Source: Acanthaster planci
Lineage: Eukaryota > Echinodermata > Asteroidea > Valvatida > Acanthasteridae
Direction of reading: 5' to 3'
DNA: 64,000 bases
Assembly (NCBI RefSeq): GCF_001949145.1
Contig: NW_019091410.1
Span: forward strand, 861,868 to 925,867
The position numbers and the translations under genes were made by a program. Positions 34,901 to 45,860 of the stretch are shown one piece after another (position 1 is the stretch's first letter; the number at the start of each line of letters is the position of its first letter). The notes under the pieces are model-generated. The model had not been told where the DNA came from. It did not search any database and was given only the letters and a program-made list of their open reading frames with translations.

Positions 34901-37900
34901 GAGTTTATATGTGCAAGGAACATTCCTCTGGATCATTTTTCACACTTGTCGGCTGTAGTATTTATTTAGAGGAATATTTGTTTGGAGCTGTTTGGCTTGA
35001 TGGATCTTAATAGTTTGTCACAAGGGCCCCAACAGTGAGCTGCAGTATCAGGTGCTGTTATGATGGGCGCTATATTTCACACCTCATTTGGCCGCACCGC
35101 TGACTGATACAGTAAACAGCGGCTGACAAGGTAAGCATGCAAGGGGCATTGGACGGCCTTGCTTTAAAGGCACAGCCGCCGTTTACTGTGAGAGGGGAAC
35201 AAAGCGTGAAGCGGCAGGAAATCAGTTACAGGCGGTGTTCGTCAAACAAGCAAACATGCCTTCTTCTGACAGATGTGATGATGGTGTGGGATAAATAGTA
35301 GTACACCTAAACCTTTTCGTACACTGATATTTTTTTTGTATGTTGCGAAAGGGTGCGCTGATTTGGGTCAGTGAGAACATCAGAAGAGTTTGGTTTTGCT
35401 CCAGAGTGTAATCAAACTCTGCATGTTTTTGTAAATTTCTTGGTCACCCATGAAAAAAAACTTGAGGAGTGAGGAGTGCATCAAAAAAAACCTTGTTTGC
35501 CTTTTTTCATTCAACTTTTTGTTTCAGAGAAGTGTATTTGTTCTATGTAAAATGAGTTTGGATCATAACCAACTCTGGCATACATGTACCTTAACACGAT
35601 GGGTTTCTGCTTGGAACCATATTCATGGTTTTTGTTAAAAACATTTACACAACTTTGAAAATACCTTTCTGAAATGAAAGCTCAGGGTTTTTGTGGATTG
35701 AGCATCAGTGAAAATTAACTAGAAACATTCTTGTTTTGTGTGTCCAAAGAATGCTTCTCAACACCGTCGGTCCTGTTTTTTTTTTTTTTTGGTAGAGTTG
35801 CAGTGTGGCAGAAGGGAGATTTAGTAGGAATGACCTAGTTGCAAAATGTTATGTCTTACTTCCGGGTTTTTAGTAACAATCCCAGTTCGGTATGTTATTC
35901 AACTGCATTGGATATGGACGTGCCAGCATTTCAATATAATTTCTGGATTTAAACTCACCTGGATTGATAAAGGAGTGCAATATTTTACATGCGTGCCCAA
36001 TGCCCATTTTTAAACAGAAGTATCCAAGAAATCTTCAGTGTATGTGCATTTTATTCAACATGTGGTTGGGTCCAGGCCTGCTTGAGAAGTCAAAATCCGA
36101 ATCTGACTTTGCCATTTCTTATCCCTGTTCGTGCATGAACTGATATCACAGAGCGTAGTGAGCATATATTGGAATGTAGAAAGTCAGTGGACCATGACAA
36201 TTACAGTCATGCATATCACCGGTGGTGAGAAGAGTCCAGGGTGTGCGCAGCCGACAGGAGATTGCCTGCAATCCAAATAAACTCAATTTCTCGTGCGATG
36301 ACAGGAAGGACGTGTATCATCATATCAGCCCTGACCTTGCGGACCTTCCCTTCACAGCTTTGCCTGTCTCCGCCCGCGCAGGCCGCGCTTGTATATTTTG
36401 GTATTTACGCAATTTGTCTGATGCAGTGCCTGCAGCCAGACGGAGTCGCAGCTCGCACATTTTTCTACAGAGTGTCGGTTATTGTAGGTACTTCTGCAGA
36501 CTCTTCACTCTAAATGAGTCGGCCAATCACATCCTGCGGTCCAGAGATATCGACTGCTTTGAGTGCTTAAAGCCAACCTAGCCTCCATGGAGATCCAGGG
36601 GTGATGCGTGGATCAGCATGTGACTGGTTTAGTTTGTCCTGACTCAAAGTAGTGACTCAAACAAAATACTGCAAAATCAATTAAAGATGTGGGTTGTACA
36701 TGTTGGTAACTCACATTTACCTGAAGTAGTTTGTGTGGGCTACTCTCAGCATTGAAATTCCCAAGTGGGTGTGTTGGAGAAAGGCAAAACTTCCATAGCC
36801 TCTCAGGGGGAGGGGCCATGTGATGTCCAGCATCCGGGGGGGGGGGGGGTGCTCATGTATGCCATAATAGCTTATAAAAAAGCCTACAGTACACGTACAA
36901 ATATTAACTTGGTTGTTCAGGGCATTGTTGCTTTTTTGGCGGGCAGATTTTTTTGGGTCATATTGTTATCCAAAACTTACCCCAATCGAATAGTGTTATC
37001 ACTTAGGTGTTTTCATCCATTTACAGAGATACTAGACGATTTGTCAAGGCACGTCACCAAGACAGACTCCAAAATTGTCCGGGAGACCAAACACATACGG
37101 ACCGTCAGCCAGAAAGCTAAAGATTGCTGTAAGTATCCAACGCAATCAGTGAATTTGGCCAGGTGTTATCTGAACTAGATATCTTATCTAGTCACATCAG
37201 ACTATGTTGATAAGCTGTAAATCTAACTAGGACGTCTCTGGAACAGTGTGCAAGAGTGATACACATTTCTTGAGTTTAAGCACAGATTTAAATTTATACA
37301 CACAGTTGTATTTTTGTTTTTTTTTTAAATAAAAAAGAAACATTTGTTGTTGTAAGCCTCTTCAGTGTGTCAAATGCTGGTGAGCATATGAAGACTTCTT
37401 GATTCTAATCCCACATTTAGTTGACTCTGAAGTCAGACTCATTCAATCCTGCATCAACTCACCCAAGCTCGTTTGGAAGACTGTCCTCTGAGCCCCGCTG
37501 TCAATTGTAGGTCAACATTTAAAGAGCAACCCAAAGGAAAACATGTTTTCTCTGGTTTTATCTGTTCAAATAAAAAAAATAAATCTTGGCATGAACAGAA
37601 AAAAAGCCCTTTTTAGCTGGTTGTAGTTGAGCTCTGAAGACAAATGACACTACGTTTGATTTTGATGCTTCCATATTTATTTGAACGGATAAAATCAAAG
37701 AAAAATGTTTCCTTTGAGTTGCTCTTTAAAGCCTCCGTATTTTACAGCTGTGTGCTTTGTACCCACACTCTGTTGAAAGGACTTCCCCTTGTTTGCCAAA
37801 CATGACAGACTCGGGTGGCGCAGTGCTCAGTAACGATCAAGAACAAGCGTAAATCGCGGGAAATCCACCCGATTGGGGATGACGAACATGTGTGTGAATT

Positions 37901-40900
37901 ATGCCAACATCCCTCCCTCCCTTTGCACAGCTTCCTGTCCCAGTCATTGTTAACAACCACACGGAAGCTTTTTTTTAAAGAATTGGATTCCTGAGGGAAG
38001 GCACCCTCAGCCGACTTTTTTGGCATAGATGGAGGGCAGAATCATCCCTCCGGAAGTCACGCCATTCAGTGGTCCTTCATGTTGTCCTCAGTTGCAATCA
38101 GTCAGGTGTCTGTTACTTATTGGCATTTTCTAGGAGCTGGAGGTCGCAGACGAGCTCACACTTCAGAGAAACTCTTTAATAACAAACTTCTTGATCTTGA
38201 CGGGGGGCAATATCTCAGTCAGTTTAACTTTTGGGGGACAGTTTTTTGAGTAATCTTTTGGTTTGAGATCATAATAAACTTATCTTGCCAGGAGATTTTA
38301 ATAAATCATAGAGAAAGACCCTAATCTGACATTGTCAACAAATTTGATTTAAGTCTGATTAAAGTTTGACTCACGATTCTCCTCCCCCCCCCAAAAAAAA
38401 TAAACCTCGGGCAAGCAACCTGTCGCTGAATTTCATTTAATTTAACAAAAGTCTTAGATATTATAGTGAAAAGGGCTGATCCTCAAAGCTTTAAGGGTAG
38501 CTGCAATCAATGTTTTTGATTACAAATGGTAAAATGCACCTTTGTGCTTATGTAAATGTTATTTTCAACTTTGGTTTCACTATATAAAGGGGTATTTTAA
38601 TGCCTTGTTGGTTTTATGCTTATGGTATTTCCATATTCATAAATAAAATTATGATGTCATCTCAGGAAGAAGCCTCAACATTACATTGGTTTGTGCACAA
38701 AAAAGCCTGAATTTTGTGGATTTTTCTGGACCAATTTTTCTCTTCTTTGATGATTCATTGTTGTTTATGTGCATAGCAATAAGAAACCACCGCTTTCTCT
38801 CTCAGAAATATTTTCAGTTAGCAAATTCTGGGTACACAATTTTAAAATAAATACTTAGCATGCACTGAACCATGTCTTCCCTAGATGACTTCACAGCAAC
38901 AGCGCCCTCATTTGTCCGGGAAAACATGGATGATTTTGGTTGTTTGAAAGTGTGCACTTCTCAATGCATTTAACCGAACGAGAGTGCGTTAGAGTTCTCA
39001 TACACTGGAGAAAAATAAAGAGATACAAAGAAATTGTGTCAAGGAAAAATTCATTGCAGCTACACTTTAAAAACCTTGGGGCCCAAATGTCCTGCATCTC
39101 AAATTGTGTCTGTGTCGATGTACTTTTACAGTGTATGCTATCTGGGGATATTTTATAAATTTGCTGAAATAATATGCCAATACATACGTCCAAATAACAT
39201 CTTTTGGGATCATTTGAGAACCTTCCAATGTACAACTGTAAAATTACCCTTAGATATCAATTTAACCTTTCCTAGAAAGTTGTCCGCTGAGACAACAATC
39301 TGGATCTGGTAAATTCATATCAACAATCGTCATGCTTCTGTCCAAGGAGAACACTGTTTGCCTTTTTTCTTGCACGGCAGTTGCACCTATGAAATCTAGA
39401 AAATACTCATGCATGTATTTGCTGAAAACAGCAAGGTACACTTCTTCGTGCGATGTTTTGTTTTATTAAAGTCGTGTATCTTTAAGTTAAAGAGGCAGAG
39501 AAATGCCTCACAGAAAATTGTTAGAAATCCTAGGCATATGCCTGTAAATTGTTTCCTCAAAATGTCGGCTTCTGAGGGGGTTTCTTAATGTTTGACTCTT
39601 TGAGCTTTCATTCAAAGTAAAAATAAAAATTGGGAAATTGATGTTGTGGGGTACAAGTAGCTGGTCAAGTCTGGAGCACCCATGACCTAGTTTTACTAAA
39701 GCCTAATTTCCCTTACAAAACAAAGGGCGGTGATTCGTCCTTAAATGTTCCCGACCGTTTTGACTAAGCCTCAACTTTCCCCTTCCCTTCACCAGACACC
39801 TGCAACCACTTTGGTTGTGGACGGAACTTGGGGAGGGGCCAGGTTGGGCTCCCTGGAGGATTCGATGGAGATTGTGTACACGGCCTCCGAGTGGCTGAAT
39901 TGAATCCGGACAGAAAATGTCTTGATCACCATCTATTTCTTTTGGGGGATGATAAACCAAGGGCCTAATCCATTGTAATTATTACCAGGAGTCACTCTGG
40001 ATGACAACCCTCATCTGTCTTGACCATCATCAAGTCCTTGTCATACGGGGCCTCATCAGAATTAAATTTTGTTTGTTGTTCCCTCCCACTTCCACTTTCT
40101 TCAGTCCTGTCATCAATAGCCCTTTCCTCATCCAATGCAGTCAAATTACAGGAATGTTTTTGGTCATTGTATGCATTATGATAATATTATATCTCAGCGC
40201 TGAGAATTTGTTAATGTGATATATCATCATACAGGAATTTTGGACATCTCATAGCCAGTATTTGTGGTCCATCTGTCTCTCATTATCCTTGGAGGCCAAA
40301 GGAATATTTATAGGCTCTAAAGCTTAATTGAATATTGTTTCTAACTTAAGCTAAGGCAGGTGTATGAAGCAGATTTGGTTCCTTCAAATCTCAACAAATT
40401 GCTTTCTTTCTATAAGTACACAGCGAGGGTTTTGTTGGGATTTGTAAAGTTTTATGCGATTGTGCCAAAAAGTGTATAATGATCATTAGTTAACCACATA
40501 CAAGGTCAGCGTAAAAAGATGCATTTCTGCTTTTGTTTAAAACTTTAACATTTCATGTAATGCCAGTACATATATGTGTGTCTGAAGGTTAGATGGTTGT
40601 TGAGATTGTGGCAAAAAAAAAGTGTGAATCCTCGACCTGCCTCATGTACCGTAGAGTACAGAAAGTGATCAGAAATATTACTCTGGTTCCAACGAAGCTT
40701 CAACATCCGGCCCGTGTTCTGGGTTATAAGTAGTAACAAGGTTAAATGACCACATGTAGGAAGATTAGAATCTATCTGTGTACATTCTTAATGGCTTCCT
40801 TTGTACATGTGATTCGTCACTCCCAAATGAGTAACACATTTCTTTGTAAATGGGCCTTTCCATCAAGTCACATCACTGGAAAACATGCCACTCTGTGGCT

Positions 40901-41737
40901 TGGCGTAGGGCCAGGTTCTGCGCTGGTTCCATCCATTGCATTGTTGTAGTGATCCATTGTTCTTGTGAAACAATCTTGTTAAATCCCCAATCATCGTTAA
41001 ATCCCAAATTACCGTTTTTACTGTGAGACTTAATTTGGTACGCACAGTCATCCCTATAGTGACTCAGCAGAGAAAACATCTGTGCGTGTATTTAGATTGT
41101 GAAATACTGAATGCTTTTTTAGGGGAGAGACTATGGCAAAGACTATGGTAAAGACTGTGGCAAAGACTGTGGTAAAGACTTTGGCAAAGACTGTGGTAAA
41201 GACTGTGGTAAAGACTGTGGTAAAGACTGTGGTAAAGACTGTGGCAAAGACTATGGCAAAGACTGTGGCAAAGACTGTGGCAAAGACTATGGCAAAGACT
41301 GTGGTAAAGGCTATGGCAAAGACTGTGGTAAAGACTATGGCCCAAGACTGGAGGAACTGTATATTGATGGTGCTGTGACTGCTCCTTAAAGTGCGAGTGT
41401 ACAAGCTCTGCTTGAGCAGAGGATAGAGATTTCAGCTGAATGTGCACAAAGCCACGGCATCAAACCCAGGGCCTCAACTGACTTCTCTCGCCTTGAGCGT
41501 GGGCCTCACGCATTTCATGTTTTTCTCGTACTTTCACATCCCTACGGAAAGTCTCATGTGAAAAAAATGTAGGAATAAAAACCCAACTAAGATTTAGGGG
41601 AATAAATGAGATGATGGTATACGTATGTCTTCACAGGGACATCTGCATTTGTTGTTTCCATTGCAGCATTCTACGTCGTCATCATTCTTCTCCTGATTGC
41701 CATTGTTGTCATTGCTGCCGTCCCCAGACCATCATAG
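16932..41737 (+). CDS. Syntaxin-8 (complete, 8 exons)
   Basis: Qc-SNARE of late endosomal/lysosomal fusion, where vertebrate STX8 works with STX7, VTI1B and VAMP8 or VAMP7. Exons 16932-16957, 17847-17946, 19799-19893, 21082-21192, 21529-21647, 22353-22445, 37027-37128 and 41637-41737 have GT-AG borders and sum to 747 bases: 248 residues plus TAG (human STX8 has 236). The N-terminal helical region (residues 1-about 145) starts MASFGTDPW, matching the vertebrate DPW start. The SNARE motif runs from about 151 to 208 and includes [16 protein letters not shown]; Gln171 is the likely central-layer glutamine. A C-terminal membrane anchor spans about 219-243 ([20 protein letters not shown]), followed by a very short luminal tail (PRPS). 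No break is seen; the N gap falls within intron 2. It is convergent with the netrin gene on its right. Confidence 0.96.
17463..17677. mobile_element. Foldback element, about 215 bp, in STX8 intron 1
   Basis: Inverted arms at 17463-17530 and about 17615-17677: 'gcggacatccggg' against 'cccggatgtccgc' at the ends and 'ccggtgaaaac' against 'gttttcaccgg' further in. MITE-like with no coding capacity. Confidence 0.8.
17847..17946 (+). CDS. STX8 exon 2
   Basis: Acceptor 'catcag'. Encodes [20 protein letters not shown] and RNDLQRKG, a close match to the first helix of vertebrate STX8. The donor 'gttggc' is weak by consensus but keeps the frame into exon 3. Confidence 0.9.
18692..19230. other. Assembly gap (539 N) in STX8 intron 2
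   Basis: Run of N. The word 'aagtccatcac' occurs on both sides of the gap (18681-18691 and about 19237-19247), so the missing stretch is probably repetitive. Confidence 0.98.
19231..19400. repeat. Dispersed repeat, family 2 fragment
   Basis: The part near 19310-19350 ('caaaagcattc.tttgtc...gtt.acttatgactgg') matches 8408-8452. The left end is lost in the N gap. Confidence 0.65.
19432..19625. repeat. Dispersed repeat, family 3, copy 1
   Basis: About 200 bases matching 63043-63258 in the same orientation at roughly 80% by eye: 'ctgaagtgca.ccccaatcg', 'ggttacaagc.ggttcttgcacg', 'ggagtaaattagtta', 'tatgcggtgagta', 'ttctgctc'. In STX8 intron 2. Each copy lies within a few hundred bases of a family 2 copy, so both may be parts of one larger element. 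Confidence 0.82.
19799..19893 (+). CDS. STX8 exon 3
   Basis: Acceptor 'tggatag', donor 'gtatcc'. Encodes [20 protein letters not shown] and GQLLKAS, the second N-terminal helix. Ends in phase 2. Confidence 0.88.
20099..20954. mobile_element. DNA-transposon-like element with 25-bp terminal inverted repeats (856 bp)
   Basis: Lies in STX8 intron 3. Left end 'acagtaaactccggctaagt' (continuing 'cggca') and right end 'tgccgacttagacggagttt' (continuing 'actgt') are inverted repeats with one mismatch in 25. Copies of the subterminal word 'atgcc(g/a)actta' recur near the right end (about 20744, 20833 and 20930). No transposase frame is visible, so it is non-autonomous or decayed. The target duplication is unclear. 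Confidence 0.78.
21082..21192 (+). CDS. STX8 exon 4
   Basis: The acceptor is taken at 'gtctaag' rather than the nearby 'cacacag', because only that choice keeps the frame and restores the Thr-Gln before [13 protein letters not shown]. Donor 'gtatgg'. Confidence 0.87.
21529..21647 (+). CDS. STX8 exon 5
   Basis: Acceptor 'tttgcag', donor 'gtgagt'. Encodes the linker ([20 protein letters not shown]) and the start of the region before the SNARE motif ([15 protein letters not shown]). Confidence 0.92.
21924..22055. mobile_element. Foldback element, family 4, copy 1
   Basis: STX8 intron 5. Arms 'agaggtaatgcacggcagct' and 'ggctgccgtgcacaacctct' are inverted repeats of about 25 bases. The right half 'acaaaagcactgacctgg' + 'aagatggctgcc' matches an arm of the element at 50012-50137, so the two are one family. 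Confidence 0.75.
22353..22445 (+). CDS. STX8 exon 6 (SNARE motif, first half)
   Basis: Acceptor 'aattcag', donor 'gtaaga'. Encodes [20 protein letters not shown] and [10 protein letters not shown], including the predicted ionic-layer glutamine. Confidence 0.95.
22699..22882. repeat. Exact 41-bp direct repeat pair
   Basis: 22699-22739 and 22842-22882 are identical ('taatacacaggtatctcatg' onward), 143 bases apart. An exact copy in otherwise unconstrained intron DNA suggests a recent duplication or insertion event. Confidence 0.85.
25005..25034. repeat. Perfect 30-bp palindrome
   Basis: The arms acatgcatgaggga and tccctcatgcatgt are exact inverted repeats around a 2-base centre. A stable hairpin is possible. 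Role unknown. Confidence 0.9.
29517..29890 (-). repeat. Three tRNA-like (SINE-type) heads in a row
   Basis: On the minus strand, three segments (about 29890-29824, 29750-29681 and 29585-29517) share a tRNA-like layout ending in a B-box-like sequence ('ggttcgaatccca' or 'ggttgcaatcccg'). The first also carries 'cactagaag', like a tRNA-Ser anticodon arm. The stems are degenerate, so these are not functional tRNA genes. A tandem or nested tRNA-derived SINE is the best reading. Confidence 0.6.
33056..33302. mobile_element. MITE-like element, family 1, copy 2 (about 247 bp)
   Basis: Reverse-orientation copy of 4892-5136. The ends are 'gggttattccagaaattagg' and 'ctaatttctggaataaccc'; the inner parts ('atgattttgtaagttcagaa', 'atagcaatagtttgaaat') are the reverse complement of copy 1. 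Non-coding. Confidence 0.87.
37027..37128 (+). CDS. STX8 exon 7 (SNARE motif, second half)
   Basis: Acceptor 'tttacag', donor 'gtaagt'. Encodes [20 protein letters not shown] and [14 protein letters not shown]. It lies 14.6 kb from exon 6, yet the frame and the homology continue exactly. Confidence 0.93.
37518..37730. mobile_element. Foldback element, about 213 bp, in STX8 intron 7
   Basis: Arms 37518-37571 and about 37676-37730 are inverted repeats of about 54 bases with few mismatches (outer ends 'tttaaagagcaacccaaagg' and 'cctttgagttgctctttaaa'; inner 'gttcaaataaa' and 'tttatttgaac'). MITE-like with no coding capacity. Confidence 0.87.
41129..41346. repeat. Minisatellite, 12-bp unit, about 18 copies
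   Basis: The unit 'aaagactgtggt' (variants with c for the last t, or 'actatgg') repeats with no indels for about 218 bases, about 290 bases before STX8 exon 8. The period is divisible by three, so all frames stay open and give artefact proteins (MAKTVVKT repeats on +). Confidence 0.95.
41637..41737 (+). CDS. STX8 exon 8 (membrane anchor and stop)
   Basis: Acceptor 'ttcacag'. Encodes [20 protein letters not shown] and [12 protein letters not shown], then TAG. It corresponds to the C-terminal anchor of vertebrate STX8. Confidence 0.93.
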
Positions 41738-42240
41738 CCTCCTACAGCAGCAGACTGCCCTTTATCGCTATGGCGACTGCTCATCCTCATCCAGCACTGC
41801 TACCGTAGCAACCAGAAATGTGTAATCAGGTGGGACAAAACATAGGGGAAAGAGCGAAGATGCCCAAGGGGGACAGTGAAGAATGGTACACTTTCATGCG
41901 ATATTAAGCAGTGTGCTCATTTGTGGGACCTCATGGTTTAAAAGGTAATAGTCTCTACATTTCTTGGCAGATTTGCACAGAGCCATGACAACTTACAAGT
42001 GACCCGCACACAGCTCTTTAATCATGGCAATTCCTGCCCTGGGAGGTATAATAATAAAATCCTCATTGTTAATGAGTCATAATTGAGAAATAAAATGATG
42101 TCGCTGGGCACGTGCCGAGGGGATAAGTTCAACATAGCCACATTCTTGTTAAAGCTGTTTTAACCAATACTTGAACCTTTGAAACTCTCAGACTTTTTGG
42201 GGGGGAATAGCTAGACGATGTTTTCTATTATGCAGAATAA
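41738..42240 (+). other. STX8 3' UTR (presumed)
   Basis: Follows the stop codon. AATAAA at 42053-42058 is the first clear polyadenylation hexamer, with others at about 42089 and 42235. The true end cannot be fixed without transcript data. Confidence 0.5.
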
Positions 42241-42289
42241 ACAAATCGTCCACTATCTCTCGGTGATTCTGCACTCTGAGTTCTGTCAT

Positions 42290-42360
42290 ATGTGGGGTTT
42301 GAACCGTAGTTTGAACACTGTCCCAGTATCTTCATCGCAATCTTAACCTTATGACGTCTG
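42290..42360 (-). repeat. Degenerate tRNA-like sequence
   Basis: On the minus strand the segment ends 'ggttcaaaccccacat' (B-box-like), preceded by about 50 bases laid out as in the 29.5 kb group. Weak evidence for another SINE-type head. Confidence 0.35.
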
Positions 42361-43199
42361 ACACAATTAAGATCTAAGCCAATCAGCGAAGATGGCAACG
42401 TACAATTCCAGAGTATTTGAGGATGCTTTCTCACGGTGAAAGAAATCCAGAGGTGCAGTAAGGTGTTCCAAGGGCATACCCAAGGCATACACGTTATCAC
42501 CACCAGTGGTGATAGTGTGAAGGAAACAGGTGGGTCTGGACCCTTCCATGTTCCAAAAATACAGATCCTTACTTGTTATACAGGCTAGATTGTCATTCAG
42601 TACCAAGCCCTGTCAATATTCAGACGATATGACAATATGATTCCCGATATTACAGAAGTTGATATTCACCCGTTTGCAGAGCTTATGTCGCAGAAAATGA
42701 CAGAAACTTACTCAGAAAAAAAATGGTCTTAACGCATCATATTTGGCACCAACCAACATCTGTTGTAAAAATTACTTGTACGTATGCGTTAATATGCACT
42801 CATGATTTGTAAATACGAGAAAATATCTATGTATATAAAAAATTGGAGAGACGTAAGTTTACAGATATCTCTCTATTTTTCCCCCCGATCTGTGCACAGG
42901 TAAATTCAGGAAAACACAACCCAGAAGTAGAACTTGCCCTCAAATTGACATTAAACTTTGATGGGCCAGGTTTTCAAATTGTTTTCTTTTTATCTTTTTA
43001 TACCAGCTGAATCCATTTCTAGTGCAGTTTGTCGGAATTTCTTTTATTTCTTTAGAAATCGAAAAGATACCTTGAGATTAGAAAAGAAAGCTACCTTCCT
43101 TTTTATCGCAGTACCATCAGATATTTTGTACTTTATGGAAAACAGAGATTTGCTTCTTATTAATTAGCAGTTGGTAACAGTAAAATGTCTCAATAAATG

Positions 43200-44060
43200 A
43201 AAATGCCGAATGACATCGTTTCTTTTCTTTTTCTGTTTGCTCATTTTGCCTCTTTTTTGTTTACTCTTCACCGTTTGAACATTTTATTCATCCAGCTCAA
43301 CTCCCTGAGTTTTCCATTTTCCTCTTTGGCTTAATTTCTTTCCCTTCAGTCTTTGCTCTTTCCTGGTTTTTGTTCTATCCCCTGACTCTTCCCTAAGTTC
43401 GTTTGACCTGCACCCCCCTCTCTTTCCCCGTCCATCTCTTCCTCTTTCATGTTTCTTTGCACCTCTTTCCTTGTCTTTCCATGACTTTTACACATCACCT
43501 TGCCTACACTTTCCCTTTTCGTCTCCTTTAACTGACGTTTTCCCTGCATGCCTCTCCCCGTAGCGCCACTGTCCTGCCACTTTGCCCCCTTTTCCCGCCA
43601 CCCTTTAGTTTTTACGTGCCTCTTCGCCCCTCATTCTCTTTCGATCGTTTTCCCTGTTCACTACTGTTCCTTGGTTTTCCTTTCCTCATTTCCCCGCTTT
43701 TTTATACCACTTCCAGACATTTTCCTTGTTTTTCTTTACCAGCTTTACCCGTCTTTCCCAGCTCTTTTAAACGTTTTTCAGGCCCTGTCTGTATTTTACC
43801 CATATCTCTACGTCCTTTTCCGCCAGGTTCTCCCGTTTTTCCCCATTTCCCTTCATTCTCGATCTTTCCCTCTCCTCCGTTGTCTGTCTTTTCCCGCCTA
43901 TATTAACTCCCTTTCCGTGCCACCTCCCCCCCCCCTTTTCTGTGTTTTTCTGTATTTTGTCTCGGTCGTCTTCCCTATGTTCCCATGCTTGTCTTTTCGG
44001 GTATGATTTGCCGTCTTCGATCTCTTCACTAAATTTTCTCTTTTCTTCCAACTAACCTTC
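43200..44060. repeat. Long pyrimidine-rich tract
   Basis: For about 850 bases the + strand is dominated by T and C with degenerate 'ttttccc' words and almost no purine runs. The bias keeps a 152-codon frame open (43548-44006) that is mostly Phe, Leu, Pro and Ser, and a basic Lys/Glu/Arg frame on the other strand. Both are composition artefacts. Confidence 0.85.
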
Positions 44061-45782
44061 GGTTTCCCTTCGCTTTGGCATCGACTCTGGGAGGGTCTAT
44101 TTATTTTTAAGGTGCGATTCACATGGAAACATGGAACATTATCGTTTGATATATTTTTAAATTCATATTTATGTATTTTAATGACTAAATGGAAAAAGAA
44201 TCCTCCATGATCTGGACTCTCAGGAATCAGGGACCAAAAGCAAATTCGAAGTTTAAAACTTGGCTCGAAATTTGGGGGCAAAATCTTCCAAGAGCTTTGA
44301 TGTGCATGACTACGTGTATTATGTAAAGTTTTTAAGTGTCTTGGTGAAATAGCTAGAGAACCATGTCATCATTTTCCCAGTTTTTCTTTCAGCAGAACAT
44401 TTCTGTCTTGTCGATTCCTCCCAATAGCATTTTTTTGTTCATCAACAGTAAGCATTTGCGTAAAAAATAAGTTTCAACGAAGTGATACCAAGCCGAAGAG
44501 CGTGAATGATACTGAACTTACAATTTCTTTCCGCGACGCCTCTGTTTCAGAGACAGAGACGTGATGTTTCGTGAGCCTAAACACAGGAACTTGCGTCAAA
44601 GACCCGTATGCGTCTTCGTGACAGTTACAGGAAAACTTGAGAATATTCGAAATCTGACTGGAAATATGGCGAATAATTTATTCTGGCAGCCTCACAATTG
44701 TTAGGCCAACTTGGGAATTCTTCATTCGTTAGAGCTACGGTTTCGCTTCCGTAAGCTAAGAATTTCAGTTTGGAGGAAAATGCAATTTTTAGTCGAAGCG
44801 ATGTAAATTCCGCTGTGTTTTTTTTTTTTTTTGCCTTTTCGAGTGACGAGCTGAACATGAAACGTTTTTAATTTTTTCTAGTTACTTGGTCGTATACAAT
44901 AAAACATTTTTGCTGAACTATATTTTTCAACGTAATAACAATTCGCTTTGCGTTTGCATTGCTCGAGGAAAGTTTGATAAGCCTATTTTCCCCGAACTTT
45001 ATATTATTTTCTAGTTGATCATCAGTCTTCCTTAATTTCCAAATTGTATTTGGAAATTAAAATTCTTGACGGCTTTCAGATTCTTTGCGCAACGTCAAAT
45101 TATATATGACGGCAATAAAAACTGCTAACGTGTGCATCCAAAACGTCCAGTGTTGTTGCATTTTAAGCAATAAATTGGGAACTTTAATTATTTGCGCTGG
45201 CGTGAGATATTTCACCAAAGGTTTGTGTATTACGTTCACACAAGTAAATGAGTTTGAAAATCAGTTCTTGCGGACAACACGTCATTACAATCTATTGAGT
45301 GTCACAGAAAGTGCGCTTTTTTGTTCAAAAATATAGTACAGAAATACTAACTGTATAATTCGTATAGAATAACCGAACATTTTTGGATTTTTGATGAGGT
45401 GAAATCTCTGTTAGCTTCGTTTCATCTATTAGGGCCTACTTGAACAAATAGATATGGAACAAAATGGTGAAACATTTTCTTAAGCTAAGAACGTATTGGG
45501 CCAACTAAACTAAACCTTGGTCGTAGGCTTTCCATATTTTTAAGCACCATCAAGTATTTTCTCCCACCCAAAAGAAATTAAATTTGAAGGCAAAGGCCCT
45601 TGGAAATGTACACAGAACGCTCCTTAAGAAAAAAAGGGAGAAGTCTCGCGCGCAGAATCGTTACCATCGAGCGTTGTCAAGGGAAAAAAGCGCATGCGCG
45701 CGGACTTAATTTTTTTTTTTTTGTAGGCGGATTTTTGTACCGAATATATATATATAACATCCGAACACTTATCAAATAGAAA

Positions 45783-45860
45783 GAGTGTGTTGGCTTAACG
45801 GTAAGCACTTGAGCGCTCAGTCTACACGTTGTGGGTTCGATCCCCACTTTGGACCTTATT
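45783..45860 (+). repeat. tRNA-like sequence with A and B boxes
   Basis: Contains an A-box match tggcttaacgg (45791-45801), a B-box match ggttcgatccc (45834-45844) and a perfect T-arm (gtggg/cccac). The anticodon arm and acceptor stem do not pair. A pol III promoter remnant or SINE head rather than a working tRNA. Confidence 0.6.

Larger units (their letters stand above)
22446..37026. other. STX8 intron 6 (14.6 kb)
   Basis: Non-coding. Contains the 41-bp direct repeat pair (22699/22842), a 30-bp palindrome at 25005, tRNA-like sequences at 29.5-29.9 kb, MITE family 1 copy 2 (33056) and a poly-G run at about 36836-36850. Open frames of up to about 140 codons (for example 34544-34969 and 28524-28955) have no recognisable domain, and I do not call them genes. 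Confidence 0.7.
37129..41636. other. STX8 intron 7
   Basis: Intron of 4.5 kb carrying the foldback element at 37518 and the 12-bp array at 41129. Nothing else recognised. Confidence 0.65.

Noticed and set aside
34544-34969. 141-codon open frame in STX8 intron 6
   Set aside because: AT-rich codons, no domain or signal pattern recognised, no splice-site context; chance open frame.
41129-41346. CRISPR array
   Set aside because: Units are contiguous 12-mers without unique spacers, in an animal intron.
41133-41378. MAKTVVKT-type repeat protein, and the minus-strand Phe/Val/Cys/His-rich frames
   Set aside because: All are translations of the 12-bp minisatellite in different frames.
43548-44006. 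152-codon open frame (and Lys/Glu-rich frames on the other strand)
   Set aside because: Produced by the pyrimidine bias of the tract, which removes stop codons; the protein is low complexity.
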